Source: Bacteroidales bacterium
Lineage (GTDB): Bacteria; Bacteroidota; Bacteroidia; Bacteroidales; UBA932
Reading direction: 5' to 3'
DNA length: 21,681 bases
NCBI GenBank assembly: GCA_016295455.1
Contig: JAEDLE010000033.1
Span: 1 to 21,681, forward strand
Shown: positions 8,153 to 14,974 of the stretch, one piece after another
Layout: the number at the start of each line of letters is the position of its first letter
Numbering within the stretch: position 1 is the first letter of the stretch
Made by a program: the position numbers and the translations under genes
The notes under the pieces: generated by a model
What the model was told of the DNA's origin: nothing
The model's database searches: none
The model's input: the letters and a program-made list of their open reading frames with translations, nothing else

Positions 8153-10213
8153 CTAACGGTTTCCGGGAACCTTTGAAGGAGCTCCGGCCTGTCCCGGACG
8201 GCGGAAGACCCTTTTCTTCTCGAGCTTGACCCTGTTGTCGTCACCATATACAGGCATACCCTGACGGTCTGACACCAGATTCTTTGCCATAAGGGTATCG
8301 ACAGGGATGTTTATCGGCCTTACATCGGAAGGAAGTTCCCTGCCGTTGATTTTCCGGAAATAACCCACGCAGGCGTCTCTCCACCATTCGGCGTCATTGC
8401 GCTGCTTCTCGAGTTTGTCAGTCACCTCGGCGAATATGGCCGCGCTCACATATGGCTCGAGCCCTGCCCAGGTCTCCATAAACTTCTCCACCTGGGATAT
8501 GCCTCTGTCATAGTGCAGGCATATCTCGTCCCATATGGTCCTGCCGCTGGAAAGAGTGTAATCCCATGGCACGTGGTGGAACCACAGGAGCAGGTTCTCA
8601 GGACAGGTCCCGATATTGTCATATATTGACGCGAGAGGCTCGTGGTACTGCTGGGTATTTGCCGAACCGGACTTGGTGCGGTCGAAGCCTATGCCGGCCG
8701 AATCAGCCTTGTGATAATAACGCGGAGACCAGTCAGGACGGATGGAAACATCCCAGGGACCCGGACCGTAATGCGTTCCGGTGAAGAGATGGTGAAGTCC
8801 GAGCGGCATCTCATAGTTGACCACGGCCTCGCGGGATTCCATCATTATCCCCTTGACCGGCGCGATGAACTTTCTCTCATATGACTTTGCGCTCATACCC
8901 TCAGGCATGATAAAGGTCTGGCGTATCCATTCGTCGGCGATTTCCTCCGCTCCGAGTTCCGGATTCCAGGCAAGACGGCCGAACATATACCAGTTGGACT
9001 GTGCGAAAATGTATCCGCAGAAATTCTCATCCTGCCCGGTATTGGCCACACCCGAGATTCCGGTTATCATCCTTGCGACCGTGGACCCTTCCCCATCACG
9101 ATAGGTATCACTGTCAAGACACTCCTCATAGGTTGTTCCCAGATATGCGAGATGGTGCGAGAATCCCAGGTACTCCTGGGTAATCTGGAACTCCATCATC
9201 ATCTTGGTATTCTTCAGTCTTCCGAAGAGCGGGCTGAACGGTTCCCTTGGCTGGAAGTCCACCGGACCGTTCTTGATCTGGACCATGACGTTGTCTGCGA
9301 ACTGTCCGTCAAGCGGCTCGAATTCCTCGACTGCCTGGTTCGCCCTGTCAGGGCTGGTAGGAGCATATACGAAGGCTCTCCACATCACTATTCCACCGTG
9401 AGGGGCAAGTGCCTCGGCGAGCATGTTCGCACCGTCGGCGTGGGTACGGCCATGATCCTGAGGACCTTCCTGACCTTCGGAATTCGCCTTCACCAGAAAA
9501 CCGCCGAAGTCAGGTATCGCCGCGTAGATTTCATCCGCCTTGTCTTTCCACCACCTCCTGACCTGAGGATCGAGAGGGTCTCCTGTCCTGACTCCGTCCA
9601 GAGCCATAGGAGAGGTCCACTTGATTGAAAGATAGGTCTTTATGCCATATTCCCGGAGTATGGCGGCAATCCTGGCCACCCTCGCGATGTGCTCGGCATC
9701 GAGCACCACAGGATTGGAATTCACGTTATTGAGCACGGAACCGTTGATGCCTACGGAAGCACAGAGCTGCCCGTACTTGTGGATTCTCTCCACAGGTATG
9801 TCCTCAGCTGTCCACTCCCACATCGACAGGCCGGCATATCCACGCTCCACGGAGTCGTCCATATTGTCCCAATGGTCAAGGATACGGTACTCGTATGCAG
9901 GCTTTTCCCTGAGGTCCATGCCGGCGCCGGCGCGTCCGAGGACTTCCTCCCTCTGGAGGGCATATACACCGTACATTATGCCTGACTGCGAGCCGGCCTC
10001 GATCACGCGGCCGTCGCTGCCGTCAAAAATGTGGAATTCCTCAGCTCCATATTCAGGAGAGATTCTGGTCTGTACGGATGCGAGAACCTCGTCATACGGA
10101 CGGGAGTTCGCCATCCAAAGGTCGCTGCCGTCCTGTGCGACCGGTACCGGTTTGCTGCAGGCCGCAAGAGCGAGGGCCGAGCAGAAAGCAATCTGGAATA
10201 AGGTTTTTTTCAT
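8153..10213 (-). CDS. GH67 alpha-glucuronidase, lipoprotein
   Basis: This 686-residue enzyme hydrolyses the alpha-1,2 bond of (4-O-methyl)glucuronic acid on the non-reducing terminal xylose of xylo-oligosaccharides (GH67, often named aguA). The first 19 residues end in the lipobox LAAC (Cys19), so it is a lipoprotein, probably periplasmic-facing or on the outer membrane. Catalytic residues are visible at the family's exact spacing: Glu246 in VKANSEGQ (acid), Asp319 in IKNGPVDFQ and Glu347 in EFQITQEYLG (bases). Other blocks are YRILDHWDNMDDSVERGYAG and HHVPWDY. It is the first gene of the GH67-esterase-uxuA-uxuB operon and is divergent from a LacI-type regulator, which probably controls it. 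GH67 usually works after GH10 xylanases, but none is present here. Confidence 0.96.
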   Translation of the reverse strand: MKKTLFQIAFCSALALAACSKPVPVAQDGSDLWMANSRPYDEVLASVQTRISPEYGAEEFHIFDGSDGRVIEAGSQSGIMYGVYALQREEVLGRAGAGMDLREKPAYEYRILDHWDNMDDSVERGYAGLSMWEWTAEDIPVERIHKYGQLCASVGINGSVLNNVNSNPVVLDAEHIARVARIAAILREYGIKTYLSIKWTSPMALDGVRTGDPLDPQVRRWWKDKADEIYAAIPDFGGFLVKANSEGQEGPQDHGRTHADGANMLAEALAPHGGIVMWRAFVYAPTSPDRANQAVEEFEPLDGQFADNVMVQIKNGPVDFQPREPFSPLFGRLKNTKMMMEFQITQEYLGFSHHLAYLGTTYEECLDSDTYRDGEGSTVARMITGISGVANTGQDENFCGYIFAQSNWYMFGRLAWNPELGAEEIADEWIRQTFIMPEGMSAKSYERKFIAPVKGIMMESREAVVNYEMPLGLHHLFTGTHYGPGPWDVSIRPDWSPRYYHKADSAGIGFDRTKSGSANTQQYHEPLASIYDNIGTCPENLLLWFHHVPWDYTLSSGRTIWDEICLHYDRGISQVEKFMETWAGLEPYVSAAIFAEVTDKLEKQRNDAEWWRDACVGYFRKINGRELPSDVRPINIPVDTLMAKNLVSDRQGMPVYGDDNRVKLEKKRVFRRPGQAGAPSKVPGNR

Positions 10214-10288
10214 AATATCTGTGTGTTTCAGTTGTCATTAATCTCGAGGTTCAACTTCCCTGGGAAGATGGTTTCGTCTGTCATTTTG

Positions 10289-10296
10289 CGAATTTA
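10289..10296 (-). promoter_or_regulatory. Probable -7 element of the GH67-uxuAB operon
   Basis: On the minus strand the sequence reads TAAATTCG, one mismatch from TAnnTTTG. It would give a leader of about 70 nt before the GH67 ATG. I see no clear -33 TTG at the usual distance. The imperfect match fits a promoter that needs activation or is weak. Confidence 0.4.
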
Positions 10297-10306
10297 GAAA
10301 ATAATC

Positions 10307-10341
10307 CGCAATTATCGTTATCGTACACGGAGGTAATTGCG
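10307..10341. promoter_or_regulatory. Inverted repeat CGCAATTA/TAATTGCG between divergent promoters (probable operator)
   Basis: CGCAATTA (10307-10314) and TAATTGCG (10334-10341) are perfect 8-bp inverted arms around a 19-bp spacer. Each arm ends exactly 10 bp before a -7-like element: TATATTTG on the plus strand and TAAATTCG on the minus strand. A regulator bound to both arms could control both promoters. The adjacent LacI-family protein is the natural candidate (inference). Confidence 0.5.
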
Positions 10342-10351
10342 AGGGATTGTG

Positions 10352-10359
10352 TATATTTG
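10352..10359 (+). promoter_or_regulatory. Promoter -7 element of the LacI-family regulator gene
   Basis: TATATTTG matches TAnnTTTG. Transcription would start near 10366, about 48 nt before the chosen ATG at 10414. This placement argues against the in-frame TTG at 10357, which lies inside the promoter element. Confidence 0.6.
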
Positions 10360-10413
10360 TCCGATTTACGGAAATCCCGGGGTCCGCGACTGCGGGTCCC
10401 TAATCAGAATCCA

Positions 10414-11460
10414 ATGGGCAAGAGCATCACCATCAATGACGTAGCAGAAAGGGCTGGCGTGTCAATAGGCACCGTGGACCGCGTCATACACAACAGGGGC
10501 GAAGTGTCCCGCAAGAGTACCGAGAAGGTCCGCAAGGCCATAGAGGAGCTCCATTACGAGCCCAACCTCCACGCGTCACTGCTTGCCAGCCGCAGCGGGA
10601 AGGTCATCTCCTGTCTCCTTCCCGAGGGCAGCGAGGGAAGTTACTGGGGAGATGTTCTCAACGCCCTGCGTGCGGAAGAGGAGGATGCCCGCCGGATGAA
10701 CGTGAAACTCAACTATTTCTTCTTCAACATGAACGACCTGTCCTCTTTCCGGAAAGCCGGGAAGGATCTGGTCCAGAGCCCTTCGGACGGGGTCATAATC
10801 GCACCGCTCTTCGGGCAGGAGGCGGCGAAACTGGCGGAGATTCTCAAGGCTATGGGAAGACCGTATCTCTACATCGACACCAAGATCGAGGATGACGGCT
10901 GTCTGGCCTACATCGGCATGCCCAAGTACAAGAGCGGCTATCTCTGCGCCTCCCTGCTGAGCTCGGACTTTTCGGCGGGTGTCCCTGAAAAAGTGGCGGT
11001 GATAAGGGTGAGGAGAGACAAGGCCGGACAGTCCGACCCTACCGTGAACAGACGTCAGGGCTTCTGCGAGTATATGGCGCAGAACTACCCTTCCTGCAGT
11101 ATCGAAAACATCTTCATAGACCCGGAACCGTCGGAGGTCCGCGACATGCTTGAAAAGACACTCGACCCGGAGATTCGCCACATCGCGATGCTGAATTCCC
11201 GCATATGGCTACTCAAAGACTATCTGGAACATCACCGCAGGGAAGGGATGAAGGTTATAGGTTTCGACAGCATCTCAGGCAATCTCGACATGCTGCGTGA
11301 AGGGCTGGCCGACATAATCATAACCCAGCACATCGACAGGCTTGCAAAAAAGGCGGTCAGGACTATGGTGGACTATCTGGTGCTCTCCAGACAGGCGGAC
11401 AACAAGGACATCTACACCCATATGGACATCCTCACCGCGCTTAACCTCGACAATTACTGA
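10414..11460 (+). CDS. LacI-family transcriptional regulator with sugar-binding-protein-like domain
   Basis: This 348-residue DNA-binding repressor/activator has an N-terminal LacI helix-turn-helix (SITINDVAERAGVSIGTVDRVIHNRG, residues 4-29) and hinge segment (YEPNLHASLLASR). A periplasmic-binding-protein-like effector domain runs from about residue 63 to the end (GVIIAPLFG, PYLYIDTKI, VAVIRVRRD, KVIGFDSISG). The recognition helix reads TVDRVIH rather than the common TVSRVLN. This variant occurs in a Bacteroidota subgroup of the family. I chose ATG 10414 because an upstream TTG reading would start inside the promoter. The gene is divergent from the GH67-uxuAB operon, so it probably senses glucuronate or a breakdown product and controls that operon. 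The ligand is not visible from the sequence. Confidence 0.88.
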   Translation: MGKSITINDVAERAGVSIGTVDRVIHNRGEVSRKSTEKVRKAIEELHYEPNLHASLLASRSGKVISCLLPEGSEGSYWGDVLNALRAEEEDARRMNVKLNYFFFNMNDLSSFRKAGKDLVQSPSDGVIIAPLFGQEAAKLAEILKAMGRPYLYIDTKIEDDGCLAYIGMPKYKSGYLCASLLSSDFSAGVPEKVAVIRVRRDKAGQSDPTVNRRQGFCEYMAQNYPSCSIENIFIDPEPSEVRDMLEKTLDPEIRHIAMLNSRIWLLKDYLEHHRREGMKVIGFDSISGNLDMLREGLADIIITQHIDRLAKKAVRTMVDYLVLSRQADNKDIYTHMDILTALNLDNY

Positions 11461-11475
11461 TTGTCCTGAATATGC

Positions 11476-12654
11476 TCACCTGAGCCAGTTCTCAGGATTC
11501 TGGGGCGCAGTGCCTTTCCATACCTGGAAATGGAACTGGGAGTCCCCTCCCGCGGAGGTATGCCCTATCAGGTCTCCGGTCTTCACCTTGTCCCCCGCCT
11601 TTACGTTCACCTGGTCAAGCTTGCAGTAGAAGGTGAAGTAGTTGCCGTGCTGGACGAGCACGCAGCGGTTGTAGCCCGGCATTATGACTATCTGCTTGAC
11701 CACTCCGTCGAAAACAGCCTTCACAGGAGCCGAAGATGCGACAGCCATAGTGACACCGTTGTTGAACGGCAGCTTGACATTCTTGTAAACCGGGCTGTAA
11801 TTCTGCCCGTATTTCTCGATCACAACTCCCTCGGCCGGCCAAGGCAGCCTGCCCTTGTTCTTGGAGAACTCTGCATCAAGAGTGTAGTCCACCTCAGGCT
11901 TCTTGCCCTTGGATGTGCCGCGGGTAGCCTCGCGTATGATGCGTTCTATCTCACGGTTGAGGTCCTGCACCTGCTTCTGCTTGGCAGCGAGGTCCTTCTG
12001 ATAGCGGTTCCTGTCTTTCTTGAGCTGCCTTACCAGCTCGTCGGACTGGGACTCCTCCTTCCTGAGAGAAGTCACCTCCTGCTGACGCTGAGCCCTCAGT
12101 TCACGGGCCTGCGCCTGCATCACACGCAGCTTTTCGTTCTCTAGGTCTATCTCGGCCCTGGTCTGCCGTATCTTCTCCGCCTGGCGCGCCATCTCCGCCG
12201 ACAAATCCCGCAGATACCCTATCCTGCGGAAGGCCTGGGAAAGGTCATCGCTGGCAAGGATGTACATGTACCAGACCTTCGGGTCCCTGGTCTTGTATGC
12301 GCCCCGCACCATCCTCGAATAATGCGACGAAAGCGTGTCCAGGCGTCCCTGAAGCAGGGCGAGCTGCTCTTCCCGCAGTTCGATTTCCCGGGAAATCGAC
12401 GCAATCTCGCGGTCGCTTTCCTTCACCAGTTCCTGCCTGTTGGATATCTTCTTGCGCACCAGGGTCAGCCGGTTCATCGCCGTACTGCTTTTGCTGCTGT
12501 TTTCCTTGAGCTGCGAATTCAGAAGCGCTATCTCCTTCTCCAGACGCGCTTTCCTGCTCTCCTGCGCCTTCGTGTCCTGCGCCGGGGCGGGAACGGAGTT
12601 CACAAGAAAGACCGAAGCTATCAGAAGGAATATGGCAACGCGCAGCTTCATCAT
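11476..12654 (-). CDS. EnvC-like murein hydrolase activator (coiled coil plus degenerate LytM/M23 domain)
   Basis: This 392-residue exported protein starts with a signal peptide (residues 1-25, VNSVPAPA). A long charged coiled coil follows, about residues 30-245 (LEKEIALLNSQLKEN onward). A C-terminal LytM/peptidase M23 domain occupies about residues 268-392. In active M23 enzymes zinc is held by H-x3-D and H-x-H. Here the first pair is Asn298 and Thr302 (NNGVT) and the second is Gln373/His375 (QFHF), so three of four ligands are gone. It should therefore activate amidases, as EnvC does, rather than cut peptidoglycan itself. The role is division-septum or envelope peptidoglycan splitting in the periplasm. 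A TTG at 12663 overlapping the previous stop could also start the frame, but ATG 12654 opens directly onto the signal peptide. The gene follows the TPR gene by 5 bp, so the two are co-transcribed. Confidence 0.9.
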   Translation of the reverse strand: MMKLRVAIFLLIASVFLVNSVPAPAQDTKAQESRKARLEKEIALLNSQLKENSSKSSTAMNRLTLVRKKISNRQELVKESDREIASISREIELREEQLALLQGRLDTLSSHYSRMVRGAYKTRDPKVWYMYILASDDLSQAFRRIGYLRDLSAEMARQAEKIRQTRAEIDLENEKLRVMQAQARELRAQRQQEVTSLRKEESQSDELVRQLKKDRNRYQKDLAAKQKQVQDLNREIERIIREATRGTSKGKKPEVDYTLDAEFSKNKGRLPWPAEGVVIEKYGQNYSPVYKNVKLPFNNGVTMAVASSAPVKAVFDGVVKQIVIMPGYNRCVLVQHGNYFTFYCKLDQVNVKAGDKVKTGDLIGHTSAGGDSQFHFQVWKGTAPQNPENWLR

Positions 12655-12659
12655 GTCCG

Positions 12660-14306
12660 TCAATTGTCGGCCTCCAGGGCGGAAGCCTGTTTTCTGTAGA
12701 CTTTGGCCAGGTCATCCTCACCCAGGGCTTCCAGCACCTCGGCATAGTGCTCCATGCAGGTGCGGCTCTCCTTGCCGCCGTACAGCATCGCGTGCTTGAA
12801 ATACGGCTTGGCTTCCTTATCCCTGCCCTTGAGATGGAGTATCCATCCTATGGTGTCCAGATAGGAAGTGTTGTCCGGCTCCAACTCCAACGCCCTCGAG
12901 ATCATCTTCAAGGCCTTGCCCAGTTTGCGGCCGTCCAGGGCGAGGTAATATGCGTAATTGTTCAGCACCTGTGGCTCGTCCGGATTGATTTTCAGGGCCT
13001 TGTCATATGAACGGTAGGCGTTGGCCTTGTCCCCCATCATCATATACGAATCCCCCATCACCGAATATGACGCCAGACAGACGGCACTGTCGGCAGGAGC
13101 CCTGGCCACCAGTGACTTGGCCCGCCGGACCACTTTGTCATATTCTCGAAGATTGAATTCGGCGACTATGGCGTAGTTGTCCAGATACAGCGGACGGTCC
13201 CTGAATGTGTCCTTCAGGGAATCGCAACATTCGAGTATTTTCGCGTAGTCCCGGTTGAGGGAGTAGAATTCCAACAGGTCCATTGCGGGTTCGATTGCCC
13301 CCGGCCAGTCCTTCACGTTCTGCCTGAAAAGTGTCTCCGCCATTCCGGTGTCGGAGGTGCTGAAGAAGTAGATTGCCGCCGTACGGGTCACTGCGCTGTC
13401 TGCAGGATGGGCCGTGAGCATATCTCTGTGGCAGGAGTCGAGCCTGGCCTTATGGTTCTGCAGGAAACGGGGGTCCATATGACGGAGTATCTGCGAGAGA
13501 TAGTCGGTCTTGGCCTGCGGGTCGACCCTCGTGTCGGTCATTATGGCATGGAGGGTGGAGAAATAGGAGTCGTAGTCCTTGGAAAGCCTGTGGACTTCCG
13601 CCTTGCCCAGGAGGGCCGGAGGATAGCTGCGGTCGAGTTCGAGCGCCCGGTCATAGTATGCTATCGCGAGGGAGTCCTCCGAGAGGCCGGCCTCGTGGTC
13701 GCCCAGAAGGCTGAGGACCTGAGGGGAAGGATATTCGTCGCAGTACTCCTCAAGTGCCTGCAGGGCCTCTTCCGGCTTTTTCTGCTGGAGGAGTATGCGG
13801 TAGCGGGTGAGAACGGTCCCGTCGGTCTTGCCGTTGAGTTCTTCTATCGAGCATATGGTCCGGACCGCCTTGTCGAAGTCGCCGGTGCCCAGATAGATGT
13901 TGGTCAGGGTGTAGTAGGCGTCCATCCTGCGCGGGAAGCGGGCAATGAGATCTTCATAGCCCTCCCTGGCCTTGTCGACCTGTCCTGTGGACATATAAGC
14001 CATCGAGAGCGCATCGCGGTACCAGTAGTTGGTGCTGTCCATGGTAACGGCCATCGAGAGGCTCTCGACTCCGTCGGCCATTTCCTTCAGGGACATCTGG
14101 CAGAGGCCGCGGTAGTACCAGGCGGCATCGTTGGACGGGTCGTCGGCTATCACCTTGGTGAACAGTCCCGATGCGGCGGAGAGGTCTCCGTCGAGGTAGA
14201 GATGCACGGCGTCCAGATATCTTTCATCCACCGTTTCCTGTGCCCGGACATCCCACGCCGTGAGGGCTGCGAGCAGAAGCAGTGTGAGGCTTATGTATTT
14301 TTTCAT
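12660..14306 (-). CDS. Secreted tetratricopeptide-repeat protein
   Basis: This 548-residue protein has a clean signal peptide (MKKYISLTLLLLAALTAW, cut after VRA), so it is periplasmic. Most of the chain is TPR-like helix pairs. The clearest are at about residues 28-90 (YLDAVHLYLDGDLSAASGLF, AAWYYRGLCQMSLKEMADGV), 110-160, 175-240, and a canonical set at about 417-511 (NAYRSYDKALKINPDEPQV, ALKMISRALELEPDNTSYL). TPRs form protein-binding scaffolds, and no enzymatic domain is visible. I chose ATG 14306 because it opens onto the signal peptide and lies downstream of a promoter. A longer frame up to 14417 would begin upstream of that promoter. It is first in an operon with the EnvC-like gene. In many Bacteroidales a similar TPR gene stands close to an EnvC-like gene, so a shared cell-wall role is likely but not proven. 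Confidence 0.88.
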   Translation of the reverse strand: MKKYISLTLLLLAALTAWDVRAQETVDERYLDAVHLYLDGDLSAASGLFTKVIADDPSNDAAWYYRGLCQMSLKEMADGVESLSMAVTMDSTNYWYRDALSMAYMSTGQVDKAREGYEDLIARFPRRMDAYYTLTNIYLGTGDFDKAVRTICSIEELNGKTDGTVLTRYRILLQQKKPEEALQALEEYCDEYPSPQVLSLLGDHEAGLSEDSLAIAYYDRALELDRSYPPALLGKAEVHRLSKDYDSYFSTLHAIMTDTRVDPQAKTDYLSQILRHMDPRFLQNHKARLDSCHRDMLTAHPADSAVTRTAAIYFFSTSDTGMAETLFRQNVKDWPGAIEPAMDLLEFYSLNRDYAKILECCDSLKDTFRDRPLYLDNYAIVAEFNLREYDKVVRRAKSLVARAPADSAVCLASYSVMGDSYMMMGDKANAYRSYDKALKINPDEPQVLNNYAYYLALDGRKLGKALKMISRALELEPDNTSYLDTIGWILHLKGRDKEAKPYFKHAMLYGGKESRTCMEHYAEVLEALGEDDLAKVYRKQASALEADN

Positions 14307-14353
14307 CAGAGTAAAAAGCTTTCGGACCAATTGTCCGGAAAGAGCTCTGATTA

Positions 14354-14361
14354 CAAAAATA
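14354..14361 (-). promoter_or_regulatory. Promoter -7 element of the TPR-EnvC operon
   Basis: The minus strand reads TATTTTTG, a full match to TAnnTTTG. The transcript would begin near 14347, about 40 nt before the TPR ATG at 14306. The leader contains an imperfect hairpin near 14325-14343 (CGGAC...GTCCG). A -33 TTG at the right distance is not obvious. Confidence 0.5.
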
Positions 14362-14380
14362 GTACAAAATCCATATCCGC

Positions 14381-14413
14381 TTGGGGTTTTCCGACCCATT
14401 TTTCCTATTTTTG
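14381..14413 (+). promoter_or_regulatory. Promoter of the sigma factor / anti-sigma operon
   Basis: TATTTTTG at 14406-14413 matches TAnnTTTG, with TTG at 14381-14383 as the -33 element (22-bp spacer). It predicts a start near 14420, so the sigma-factor ATG must lie downstream (14441 or 14456). The in-frame TTG at 14381 is excluded. The site resembles a housekeeping promoter. Any extra ECF-dependent promoter for autoregulation is not recognisable. Confidence 0.55.
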
Positions 14414-14440
14414 GCATCGGTCAGGTCATTTTCAGGCCTG

Positions 14441-14974
14441 ATGCAACGTTTGACGATGAAACTGCATCTCAAAGATAACGAAAAGGAATGCAAGGCCATC
14501 TATGAAAAGCTTGCGCCCAAGATGATGTCCCTCTGTCTCCGCTATATGGGTGACAGGGAGGACGCCAAGGACGTGCTTCAGGATGGTTTTGTGACCCTGT
14601 TTTCGAAAATCGACAGCTACAGCGGGGAGGGTTCGTTCGAAGGCTGGGCACGAAGGATATTCGTCAACACTGCTCTGATGGCGCTCAGGAAGAATGACGC
14701 GCTGAAGATGAGCGACAGCCTGGAATCGGCCGCGCACCTGCAGGGCGGGGAGATGTCCCAGATGCAGAGCATTTCGTACAGGGAACTGCTGGCGATGATA
14801 GCGGAACTTCCTTCGGGTTACAGGACCATATTCAACATGTATGTGGTCGAGGGTTATTCCCACAAGGAGATTGCCGCCGCGCTGGGCATAAGTGAAGCGA
14901 CTTCAAGATCCCAGCTGATGAGAGCCAGGACCATGCTTCAGGACAAGATAAGGGAAAGAAGTGAAGAACATTGA
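14441..14974 (+). CDS. ECF-type RNA polymerase sigma factor (Das-like)
   Basis: This 177-residue extracytoplasmic-function sigma factor has region 2 at about residues 15-85, with the core-binding/-10 segment DAKDVLQDGFVTLFSKI and the FEGWARRIFVNTALMALRK helix. After a short linker comes region 4 at about 113-165, with LPSGYRTIFNMYVVEGYSHKEIAAALGISEATSRSQLMRAR as its helix-turn-helix. It has no additional C-terminal domain. ATG 14441 and ATG 14456 are both possible. The first has a weak AGG six bases upstream and is used here. The next gene overlaps its end by 14 nt and encodes a membrane-anchored beta-barrel protein with the layout of a Dma anti-sigma factor. This makes the protein a likely ECF21/Das homologue, held inactive at the membrane until an envelope signal arrives. 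Confidence 0.9.
   Translation: MQRLTMKLHLKDNEKECKAIYEKLAPKMMSLCLRYMGDREDAKDVLQDGFVTLFSKIDSYSGEGSFEGWARRIFVNTALMALRKNDALKMSDSLESAAHLQGGEMSQMQSISYRELLAMIAELPSGYRTIFNMYVVEGYSHKEIAAALGISEATSRSQLMRARTMLQDKIRERSEEH

Noticed and set aside
10357..10413. Upstream TTG start that would add 19 residues to the LacI-type regulator
   Set aside because: The TTG is part of the predicted -7 element TATATTTG and so would not be transcribed. LacI proteins begin close to the helix-turn-helix, as with ATG 10414.
11479..11496. CCTGAG/CTCAGG hairpin as a terminator at the LacI/EnvC convergent ends
   Set aside because: The stem is only 6 bp, overlaps the EnvC stop codon and has no T-run. It is too weak to call.
13407..14441. 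344-codon plus-strand frame opposite the TPR gene
   Set aside because: It is antisense to the TPR coding sequence and runs through the divergent promoter region into the sigma gene in another frame.
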